Shown: one piece after another, positions 17,901-26,200 of the stretch | Layout of the letters: every line of letters starts with the position of its first letter | How positions within the stretch are numbered: position 1 is the stretch's first letter | NCBI RefSeq assembly: GCF_951805225.1 | Contig: NZ_OX638201.1 | Span: 4,340,001-4,404,000, forward strand | Source of the DNA: an uncultured Flavobacterium sp. | Lineage (GTDB): Bacteria > Bacteroidota > Bacteroidia > Flavobacteriales > Flavobacteriaceae | Direction: 5' to 3' | DNA length: 64,000 nucleotides | Translations under genes and position numbers: made by a program | Notes under the pieces: model-generated | What the model was told of the DNA's origin: nothing | Databases searched by the model: none | The model's input: the letters and a program-made list of their open reading frames with translations, nothing else

Positions 17901-20900
17901 CGCGCCAGTTGCACAAAATGGACCATTGGCTGACAAGCTTCCTTGTGGTAATGGATTTACGGTTATCGTGGCAGAACTTGTGGTGAAACCTGAACTTCTT
18001 ATACAAGTATTAGCATCGGTAACGGAAACTAAAGTATAAGTTGTTGTATTTAAAACTGGTGTGACTGCTGTTGCAAAAGCGGTTCCGCTTACTACACTAT
18101 TTGCAGTGCGATTTGAAACTCCGTCATTATAAACTACGGTATAAGGTCCTGTTCCCGATGTTGCTGTAAAGGTTAATTGTCCCGCGCCAGTTGCACAAAA
18201 CGGACCATTGGCTGACAAGCTTCCTTGTGGTAATGGGTTTACGGTTATCGTGGCAGAACTTGTGGTGAAACCTGAACTTCTTATGCAAGTATTTGCATCG
18301 GTAACGGAAACTAAAGTATAAGTTGTTGTATTTAAAACTGGTGTGACTGCTGTTGCAAAAGCGGTTCCGCTTACTACACTATTTGCAGTGCGATTTGAAA
18401 CTCCGTCATTATAAACTACGGTATAAGGTCCTGTTCCCGATGTTGCAGTAAAGGTTAATTGTCCCGCGCCAGTTGCACAAAATGGACCATTGGCTGACAA
18501 GCTTCCTTGTGGTAATGGACGAACCGTGATTGTGGCGGAATCTGTGGTGAAACCAGAACTTCTTACACAAGTATTTGCATCGGTAACAGAAACTAAAGTA
18601 TAAGTTGTTGTACTTAAAACTGGTGTGGTGAAAGTTGCAAAAGCTGTTCCGCTTACTACACTATTTGCAGTGCGATTTGAAACTCCGTCATTATAAACAA
18701 CTGTAAAAGGTCCTGTTCCGGATGTTGCAGTAAATGTTAATTGCCCAGCGCCAGTTGCACAAAACGGACCATTGGCTGACAAGCTTCCTTGTGGTAATGG
18801 GTTTACGGTTATCGTGGCAGAACTTGTGGTGAAACCTGAACTTCTTACACAAGTATTTGCATCGGTAACGGAAACTAAAGTATAGGTTGTTGTACTTATT
18901 ACTGGTGTCGTGAAAGTTGCAAAAGCAGTTCCGCTTACTACACTATTTGCAGTACGGTTTGAAACTCCGTCATTATAAACTACAGTATAAGGTCCTGTTC
19001 CGGAAGTTGCAGTAAAAGTTAATTGTCCGGCGCCAGTTGCACAAAACGGACCATTGGCTGACAAGCTTCCTTGTGGTAATGGGTTTACTGTTATTGTGGC
19101 GGAACCTGTAGTGAAAGCTGAACTTCTTATGCAAGTATTAGCATCGGTAACGGAAACTAAAGAATAAGTTGTTGTTGCTATAACTGGGGTAACAGCGGTT
19201 GCAAAAGATGTTCCGCTTACTACACTATTTGCAGTGCGGTTTGCAACTCCATCATTATAAACTATGGTATAAGGTCCAGTTCCAGATGTTGCGGTAAATG
19301 TTAATTGTCCTGCGCCAGTTGCACAAAACGGACCATTGGCTGACAAGCTTCCTTGTGGTAATGGATTTACAGTTATTGTTGCTGAACTTGTGGTGAAACC
19401 CGAACTTCTTACACAAGTATTTGCATCGGTAACGGAAACTAAAGTATAAGTTGTTGTACTTAAAACTGATGTTGTGAAAGTTGCAAAAGCGGTTCCGCTT
19501 ACTACACTATTTGCAGTGCGATTTGCAACTCCGTCATTATAAACTACTGTATATGGCCCTGTTCCTGAAGTTGCGGTAAATGTTAATTGTCCGGCGCCAG
19601 TTGCACAAAACGGACCATTGGCTGACAAGCTTCCTTGTGGTAATGGATTTACGGTTATTGTTGCTGGACTTCCCGTGAAACCTGAATTTCTTATGCAAGT
19701 ATTTGCATCGGTTACGGAAACTAAAGTATAAGTTGTTGTACTTATTACTGGTGTAACAGCGGTTGCAAAAGCAGTTCCGCTTATTACACTATTTGCAGTG
19801 CGATTTGAAACTCCATCATTATAAACTACAGTATAAGGTCCTGTTCCCGATGTTGCAGTAAAGGTTAATTGTCCGGCGCCAGTTGCACAAAACGGACCAT
19901 TGGCTGACAAGCTTCCTTGTGGTAATGGATTAACAGTAATTGTTGCTGAACTTGTGGTGAAACCAGAACTTCTTACGCAAGTATTTGCATCGGTAACCGA
20001 GACTAAAGTATAAGTTGTTGTGCTTATTACTGGTGTAGTGAAAGTTGCAAAAGCGGTTCCGCTTACTACACTGTTTGCAGTGCGATTTGCAACTCCGTCA
20101 TTATAAACGACGGTAAAAGGTCCTGTTCCCGATGTTGCGGTAAAAGTTAATTGTCCTGCACCAGTTGCACAAAACGGACCATTGGCTGATAAACTTCCTT
20201 GGGGTAATGGTCGAACAGTAATCGTTGCAGAACCTCCTCCGGTGAAACCAGAACTTCTTATACAAGTATTTGCATCAGTGACTGAAACTAAAGTATAAGT
20301 TGTTGTACTTATTACTGGAGTAACGGCGGTTGCAAAAGCGGTTCCGCTTACTACACTATTTGCAGTACGATTTGCCACTCCATCATTATAAACTACGGTA
20401 TAAGGTCCAGTTCCAGATGTTGCAGTAAATGTTAATTGTCCAGCGCCAGTTGCACAAAATGGACCATTGGCTGACAAGCTTCCTTGTGGTAATGGATTAA
20501 CAGTAATTGTTGCTGAACCTGTGGTGAAACCTGAACTTCTTACGCAAGTATTTGCATCGGTGACCGAGACTAAAGTATACGTTGTTGTACTTATTACTGG
20601 TGTCGTGAAAGTTGCAAAAGCGGTTCCGCTTACGACACTATTTACAGTACGATTTGAAACTCCGTCATTGTAAACTACTGTATAAGGTCCTGTTCCGGAT
20701 GTCGCTGTAAAGGTTAATTGTCCAGCGCCAGTTGCACAAAACGGACCATTAGCCGTTAAGCTTCCTTGTGGTAATGGATTTACGGTGATCGTTGCTGAAC
20801 CTGTAGTGAAAGCTGAACTTCTTATACAAGTATTTGCATCAGTAACGGAAACTAAAGTATAAGTTGTTGTTGCTATAACTGGGGTAACAGCTGTTGCAAA

Positions 20901-22718
20901 AGCGGTTCCGCTTACGACACTATTTACTGTTCGATTTGAAACGCCATCATTATAAACCACAGTATAAGGTCCTGTTCCGGATGTTGCTGTAAAGGTTAAC
21001 TGTCCAGCGCCAGTCGCACAAAATGGGCCATTGGCTGACAAACTTCCTTGTGGTAATGGATTAACAGTAATTGTTGCTGAACTTGTGGTGAAACCAGAAC
21101 TTCTTACGCAAGTATTAGCATCGGTAACAGAAACTAAAGTATAAGTTGTTGTACTTAAAACTGGTGTCGTGAAAGTTGCAAAAGCGGTTCCGCTTACTAC
21201 ACTATTTGCAGTACGATTTGCAACTCCATCATTATAAACTACGGTATAAGGTCCAGTTCCAGATGTTGCAGTAAATGTTAATTGTCCGGCGCCAGTTGCA
21301 CAAAATGGACCATTGGCTGACAAGCTTCCTTGTGGTAATGGATTTACAGTTACGGTTGTTGGTGTCGAATTTAAGGTATTACAAGCAACACTTTGCACTA
21401 CAGCTCTAAATTGTGTAGTTTCTGTGAGTGCTCCTGAAGTATATGTTGTTGTTGTATTTGCAACAGATGTAGGTGTCCAGGTTGAAAACGGAGTTGTTGA
21501 ATATTCCCATCTTAGAACTGAACCTACATTTCCTGTTAATAATAAACCTGCACTTGTTGCACCGTTGCAAATTGTAGTACCTCCACCAACTGATCCTGCT
21601 ACTGTCAGTGGTGAAATTGTCACATTGGTTGTAATTCCTGAAATAGGAGAAATACAAACTCCTGATGTTAATGCTGTAACGGCAATAGAACTTGTACCTG
21701 TAGTTGTTAAACCTACTGCCGTAAAAGTTCCTGTACCTGCTGTAGTTACTGTCATTGCTGCAGTTAATCCTGTAGCAGCGGGTGTGCCTCGATTATAAGT
21801 AACCGTATAAATACCAATAGGTAAAGATGCAGCACTCGATGTAACTGTTACTGAAGATGTTCCTGGACTAATACAAACATTGGTTGCTGATATTCCTGTA
21901 ATATTATAAGTTGGACATGTATAAGTAACTATAACTTGTCCATGAGCACCTGAACCTCCTACTTGAGAAGGATTTCCTACGGTCTGCAATCCACCACTAC
22001 CGCCACCACCAGGTGGGCTACCTGCATTTCCTGGTCCATTACCTAATAATAAAGTTGAAAGAGCTGCACCTCCAAGACCTCCTCCTGTACCACCCGCATT
22101 ACCACCAGCCCCAGATGAAAGACCCAAACTTAATAAGGCAGCATTTCCGTTTCCTCCAGTTATCCCAGAAGCTGTTGAAATGGAACCAATCGAAGCACTG
22201 GCTAATCCACCTGCTCCGCCACTGGGTGTACCGCCTGCTGTATTGGCTGTACCTCCTCCTCCTCCAACTGCTAAAATAACTGTTTCAAAACTTTGTATTG
22301 TTGAGCTTCCTCCTGCTGTTCCTGTGGCAGTAGTTCCTGTAACTGCTCCGGCGACTTTAATATTTAAAGGCACTCCTGATAATGGATTGACTGTTATAAG
22401 ACCATTTGCATATGCGCCTCCGCCTCCTCCTGCACCACTTCTTCCGCTAAGTAAAGGAGAGTTACCTGCGCCTCCACCAGCACCTCCAGCACCCCATGCC
22501 TTAATATCCATAGAGGTAATCCCCGCCGGAATGACTACTGTGCCATCGGCTGTGAAAATATGTGGTGGCTGAGCCCATAATGATGTGCATATAAAAGATA
22601 GAACTAAAGCTAGTTTGAACTTTCCATTAAAAAATGTTGGTGTATTTTGTTTATTTCGAAAAAAATATTCCTTTATAAATGGAAGAAAAATCAAATAATT
22701 AATTAAGGCTTTTTTCAT
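14985..22718 (-). CDS. Giant T9SS cargo protein: Gly-rich domain, 14 tandem Ig-like repeats, type C sorting module
   Basis: About 2577 residues from the ATG at 22718, preferred over one three codons earlier because a GCCTC leader word just before it recurs in sister genes. The N-terminus is an extended signal: about 33 residues, then hydrophobic FKLALVLSFICTSLWAQ. A Gly-rich domain (about 55-265, WGAGGAGGGAG) and Ig-like segments follow. Fourteen near-identical 94-residue repeats (PLPQGSL, NGPFCATGAGQLTFTATSG, VSVTDANTC) cover DNA about 17.40-21.35 kb. The C-terminal 530 residues are the shared ChiA-like type C T9SS module (CSC motif, HDLSPNTL, GNPYPSAI, LNLTNTQGAFKQL, GRALPF, KKVVF end). No catalytic domain is seen; a surface adhesin is likely. 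Confidence 0.85.
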   Translation of the reverse strand: MKKALINYLIFLPFIKEYFFRNKQNTPTFFNGKFKLALVLSFICTSLWAQPPHIFTADGTVVIPAGITSMDIKAWGAGGAGGGAGNSPLLSGRSGAGGGGGAYANGLITVNPLSGVPLNIKVAGAVTGTTATGTAGGSSTIQSFETVILAVGGGGGTANTAGGTPSGGAGGLASASIGSISTASGITGGNGNAALLSLGLSSGAGGNAGGTGGGLGGAALSTLLLGNGPGNAGSPPGGGGSGGLQTVGNPSQVGGSGAHGQVIVTYTCPTYNITGISATNVCISPGTSSVTVTSSAASLPIGIYTVTYNRGTPAATGLTAAMTVTTAGTGTFTAVGLTTTGTSSIAVTALTSGVCISPISGITTNVTISPLTVAGSVGGGTTICNGATSAGLLLTGNVGSVLRWEYSTTPFSTWTPTSVANTTTTYTSGALTETTQFRAVVQSVACNTLNSTPTTVTVNPLPQGSLSANGPFCATGAGQLTFTATSGTGPYTVVYNDGVANRTANSVVSGTAFATFTTPVLSTTTYTLVSVTDANTCVRSSGFTTSSATITVNPLPQGSLSANGPFCATGAGQLTFTATSGTGPYTVVYNDGVSNRTVNSVVSGTAFATAVTPVIATTTYTLVSVTDANTCIRSSAFTTGSATITVNPLPQGSLTANGPFCATGAGQLTFTATSGTGPYTVVYNDGVSNRTVNSVVSGTAFATFTTPVISTTTYTLVSVTDANTCVRSSGFTTGSATITVNPLPQGSLSANGPFCATGAGQLTFTATSGTGPYTVVYNDGVANRTANSVVSGTAFATAVTPVISTTTYTLVSVTDANTCIRSSGFTGGGSATITVRPLPQGSLSANGPFCATGAGQLTFTATSGTGPFTVVYNDGVANRTANSVVSGTAFATFTTPVISTTTYTLVSVTDANTCVRSSGFTTSSATITVNPLPQGSLSANGPFCATGAGQLTFTATSGTGPYTVVYNDGVSNRTANSVISGTAFATAVTPVISTTTYTLVSVTDANTCIRNSGFTGSPATITVNPLPQGSLSANGPFCATGAGQLTFTATSGTGPYTVVYNDGVANRTANSVVSGTAFATFTTSVLSTTTYTLVSVTDANTCVRSSGFTTSSATITVNPLPQGSLSANGPFCATGAGQLTFTATSGTGPYTIVYNDGVANRTANSVVSGTSFATAVTPVIATTTYSLVSVTDANTCIRSSAFTTGSATITVNPLPQGSLSANGPFCATGAGQLTFTATSGTGPYTVVYNDGVSNRTANSVVSGTAFATFTTPVISTTTYTLVSVTDANTCVRSSGFTTSSATITVNPLPQGSLSANGPFCATGAGQLTFTATSGTGPFTVVYNDGVSNRTANSVVSGTAFATFTTPVLSTTTYTLVSVTDANTCVRSSGFTTDSATITVRPLPQGSLSANGPFCATGAGQLTFTATSGTGPYTVVYNDGVSNRTANSVVSGTAFATAVTPVLNTTTYTLVSVTDANTCIRSSGFTTSSATITVNPLPQGSLSANGPFCATGAGQLTFTATSGTGPYTVVYNDGVSNRTANSVVSGTAFATAVTPVLNTTTYTLVSVTDANTCIRSSGFTTSSATITVNPLPQGSLSANGPFCATGAGQLTFTATSGTGPFTVIYNDGVSNRTANSVISGTAFATAVTPVISTTTYTLVSVTDANTCIRNSGFTGSSATITVNPLPQGSLSANGPFCVSGAGQLTFTATSGTGPFTVVYNDGVANRTANSVVSGTAFATFQTPVSNTTTYTLVSVTDANTCIRSSAFTGSSATITVNPLPVPVFSVQPGATVCVDDSVTYTTLAGQTNYLWTVPGVAGTDYNITAGGISTTNNTVSLQWKTTGNKTVTVSYSSNGCAAVVNASNSTNVIKTQPGIVNGGTHVCSGNPSPLLTLSGYNGTIVRWEYAESLPYVWQSISHTGVTYQPGILSTSTSYRAVIKNGTCAEDFSIETRIDIDTRPSTPVPGTIVQPTCVNPTGSVVLNGLITGPNVVINQTGTSLQTYTDFGASYTVSNLSPGTYYFTIQDGANCPSLPTEGIVIIPPVTNIWNGSVWSKGLPPIITDIVEFAGNYQTTGNLSACSCIVHPGVSVTVKSNHTLTIQNFLDNNGGILTFENNASLLQVNNSANTGNIFYKRDTPPVRRYDFTYWSSPVTRSPAFTLHDLSPNTLIDKYEGYNPLTGWIIYNNGTEPMAAGAGYTVRAPQNHDLVTPNIYHATFEGVPNNGPYNISLGAAEKWSLLGNPYPSAIYADQFIFDNAANIYGTLYFWTHNSSPNSTTYAYAAEDYAIYNLSGSIVIGGMTGTGAGTPGNQNPPLGYIAAGQSFFVKSKTGQNAVFTNSMRVAGNNTQFFKNANTKLEKHRVWLNLTNTQGAFKQLLVGYIEGATDGWDTNYDGITADANKFLDFYSINGDLKLVIQGRALPFNDSDIVPLGYRSAIAGEFTIAIDHADGHLSAQPIFIEDKTLGIIRDLRESNYTFTTTTGVFADRFVLRYKKTLGVEDFDKNEDNVIAFVKNKSIKVSSLKDAINEVFIYDVSGKMLYEKKKIGNTELQITNLQSGNQVLFVKVILENGYISTKKVVF
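17400..21347. repeat. 14 tandem 282-bp repeats inside the giant T9SS gene
   Basis: Each unit encodes 94 residues from (N/R)PLPQGSL to SATITV. Two subtypes alternate: one with AFATFTTP plus NTCVR, one with AFATAVTP plus NTCIR. Copies 1 to 8 alternate strictly and copies 11 and 12 are almost identical at the DNA level, which points to duplication of dimers and single units by unequal exchange. Confidence 0.9.
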
Positions 22719-23200
22719 AAGAGGCATTTTAAATAATTAAAAAAACAGACCCATAATCAAATTATGAATCCTTTTAAAAAACTTTAAATACCATATAAGC
22801 GGAACAGGAACGCAAAAAAAACGTTCTGAAACTTAGAAAGAAATGTAGAAATAAACGTTAAGTACTTATTTGCTTATTTAATGGTATTTAAATTTAACAA
22901 TCAGTATTTAGGCGAATAAAAAACTAAAAATGATCTTAGTTTTTAAGAGTAGTGTTTAAAATTGTATTACAACAGGCTTTTATGTAAGTTCGTCGACTAT
23001 AACTTACAACAAGGTACGATTTTATTTACAATATAAAAATATTTTAACTTAAAGAGTTGTTATTTAACATATTGAAATCAATAATGTTCTGTTTTAGAAA
23101 AAGAATGTTAATACTCAAAAAGCTCTGAAGAAAAATTATTCCACAAAAAAAATCCACTCCGCAAAACGAAATGGATTTCTTATTTCTTTAAATATTATCG
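22719..23200. other. Long leader / intergenic region of the giant T9SS gene
   Basis: About 480 bases without an ORF. It holds the terminator of the next gene (23145-23180) and, at about 22871-22910, a block (TTATTTAATGGTATTTAAAT then AACAATCAGTA) that recurs upstream of the 28606 gene. See the finding on the shared upstream block. Confidence 0.5.
23145..23180 (-). terminator. Hairpin terminator of the 23201-28606 gene
   Basis: AAATCCACTCCG / CGAAATGGATTT imperfect stem. It belongs to the same terminator family as those at 29265, 33288 and 50503. Confidence 0.65.
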
Positions 23201-26200
23201 CTAAAACAGAACCTTTCTGGAGGTTGAATGCCCATTTTCTAAAACAATCCTAACCAACAAAACCTGATTTCCGGATTGCAAATTTGGTATCGTCAGTTCC
23301 GTATTTGTTATTTTATTTTTATGATAAAGCATTTTTCCCGAAACATCAAACAGAATAACTTCTCTAAGTACTTCTTTAGTTGATGTTACTTTTATAATTT
23401 TATCTTTTACTGATACCAAAACATCATTTTCAGCATTTTCAAAATCTCCAGTTCCAAGGGTTTTATCTACATAACTAATGGTAAAACGATCAGTAAATGT
23501 TCCTATTTCGGTTGTAAAGGTATAATTACCTGCTTTTAAGTTTGTAATTTTTCCCATTGTTTTATCTTCTAAATAAACTGCCTGATTGTTAAAAAATCCG
23601 TCAACATGATCTATTGCAATAGTGAAATCGCCTACAATGGTAGTTTTATATCCTAAAGGAACCTGATCAGTATCTAGAAACGGTAAAGCTCGGCCCTGAA
23701 CAGTTAACTTTTTACTTTCGTTGATACTATAAAAGTCTATAAAACTATTACTATTCATAGTAGTTGCATCATAATTAATATCCCAAGTATTCGATGCGCC
23801 TTCGATATAACCAATTAAAAGTTGTTTGAAAGCTCCCTGAGTGTTAGTAAGATTTAACCATATACGATTTTTTTCTATGGCTCGTGTTTTTGTTGTTTTG
23901 AAAAACTCACTATTGTTTCCACTTATTCGCATATCATTTGAAAACTTAACAACACCAGGTCCTGAAGCTTTCATAAAGAAAGACTGACAGGCGGCTATTT
24001 TTCCTGATGGTGCAGGTTCATAAGTTCCGTCAGGTAATCTTGCTCCTGTTGAAATTCCTCCAGACAAACTAAAAACAGCATAATCATCACTGGTGTAGTC
24101 ATAAGAACCACCAGCAGAAGGCGTGCTACTTGGCGGAGTATTGTGTGTCCAAAAGTATAACGCTCCAACATCTACAGATGGCGTATCGAAATGATTTATA
24201 TTAATAAAATCTTCTGCATCTATTGCTGATGGATATGGATTTCCTATCAAACTCCATTTTGTTGCAAAAAGCGGAACTGAATAATCTCCGTTGTTAGGAA
24301 CACCTACAAAAATCGCCTGATAAATTGCCGGTACAGTAATCGAAAAAGATTGCGGTGCTCTAACTGTGTAGCCTACTGCGGGAACCATTATTCTTGTTCC
24401 GTTTAAACTAATATCCCATGCTCCTGCTGCAGAATCATAGCTCTGATATTTGTCTAATAATGTATTTGGAGACAAATCATGAAGTGTATAAGGTTGTGCA
24501 GGATTTGTTATTGGTGTTGCCCAATAAGTGTAATCATAACGGCGAACAGGTTCTGTATCTCTATGATATATAATATTTCCTGTATTAACTGCATTTGTTG
24601 TTTGCACCAAACTGGCATTATTCAGAAATATCAAATTGGTTCCAGCTCCTGAATCAACATTTAGTTCTTTTTCTACTGTTAAAGTGTGTCCTGAATTTAT
24701 GGTTATAGTTTTTCCGGAATCGATTTTACAGGAACAGACATTTAAATCTCCGGTTGATTGATAGTCTGCGGAAAATTCAACACTGTCTGTATTTAATGGA
24801 ACTCCTCCTTTTGACCAAACTGTTCCATTCCAAATATTTGTAATTGGTGCTTTAATCTCTAAACTTATTGTTGGTAAAGAAGGACAATTAACTCCGTCTT
24901 CGATCGTAAAATTATAATTTCCGGGTAATAAATTAGAAATTGTATAAGTGGTTCCCGATGCCGAATAAGTTCTCAAAACAGTTCCGGTTTGAGTAATAAT
25001 CCATGTTGGTGTAGAAAGTAAACCGTTTAATACAATACTTCCGGTTGGATTACTGCAAGTAGGTTGTATAATTGTTCCGGATATTGGAGTAGATGGTAAA
25101 GGATTGACAACTATAGTTCCCGTCGCACTAACAGGTCCGCAACCTCCAGTTAATGGAATACTGTAATTAAAAGTTCCGGATTGTGTTGGAGTACCACTTA
25201 TCGTAATTGTATTGGATGACCAACTTGCAGAAACTCCTGTTGGTAAATTTACCGAAGCGCCAATTCCCGTTGCTCCTGTAGTTGTATGCGTAATATTTGG
25301 CATTATAGTATGAGAACAAATTGTTGGAGATGTTGACGCTGCACCAACTGTATCTAAATTTACAACAATTGTTCCCGTGGCATTCACTACACTACAACCT
25401 CCCGTTAAAGGAATACTATAACTAAAAGTTCCCGACTGTGTTGGAGTACCACTAATGGTAATTGTATTTGATGCCCAAATTGCAGAAACTCCTGTGGGTA
25501 AATTTAACGGTGCACCAATTCCTGTTGCGCCTGTAGTCGTATGTGTGATATTTGGCATCAAAGTATTGTTGCATAATATTGGAGAGGAAGAAGCTCCTGT
25601 AACGGTGTTTTCTGCGTTGACAATAACCGGATAAATATCTGATACTGTATATGGAACTGAGCAAGATGGTGAAGCAGTTACAGTCATTGTTAATGTGATC
25701 TGCTTTCCTGCATCGGCGGCGGCGGCAGTATATGTCGGTGTTAATGTTGTGGCTCCTGCCGAAATTGTTCCAGCGCCATTATGTGTCCATAAAATGGTTC
25801 CGTTTGAAGCGTTTGCTTCTCCGCTTGCAAGCGTAACTGATCCGTTTGAACACGTGCTTTGCGTGCCTGAAATTGACACTGTGGGAGCAGCCTGAATATT
25901 TATAGTATAAGCTGCTGTTGCAATTTGTGGCATACAAGCATTCACACTTGTAACTGTCATTGTTAAAACAACTGTTCTCGCAGCTCCGCCCATAACTGGA
26001 GTATAAGTTGGTGTCAATGTGGTATCACCAGTTAAGGTTCCCGCACCACCGCTAAATGTCCATTTTATAGTTCCGTTTGTTGCCGATGCTCCCGATACAG
26101 TTACAGACTGATTAGAACATATTGTTGCACTTCCGCCAGCAATTGCAGTAGGTAAACCTTGTACTATCACGGTTGCAGCTGGAGAATCTGCACTTGAACA

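Noticed and set aside
17400..21347. Regular 282-bp periodicity that might suggest a CRISPR-like or satellite array
   Set aside because: The units are far too long, have no unique spacers, and keep one open reading frame with conserved protein sequence.
20467..22572. Open frames on the plus strand opposite the giant T9SS gene (for example 21313-21798 and 22180-22572)
   Set aside because: They are antisense shadows of Gly-, Thr- and Val-rich repeats, giving Pro/Ala/Val-rich low-complexity products with no start signals.
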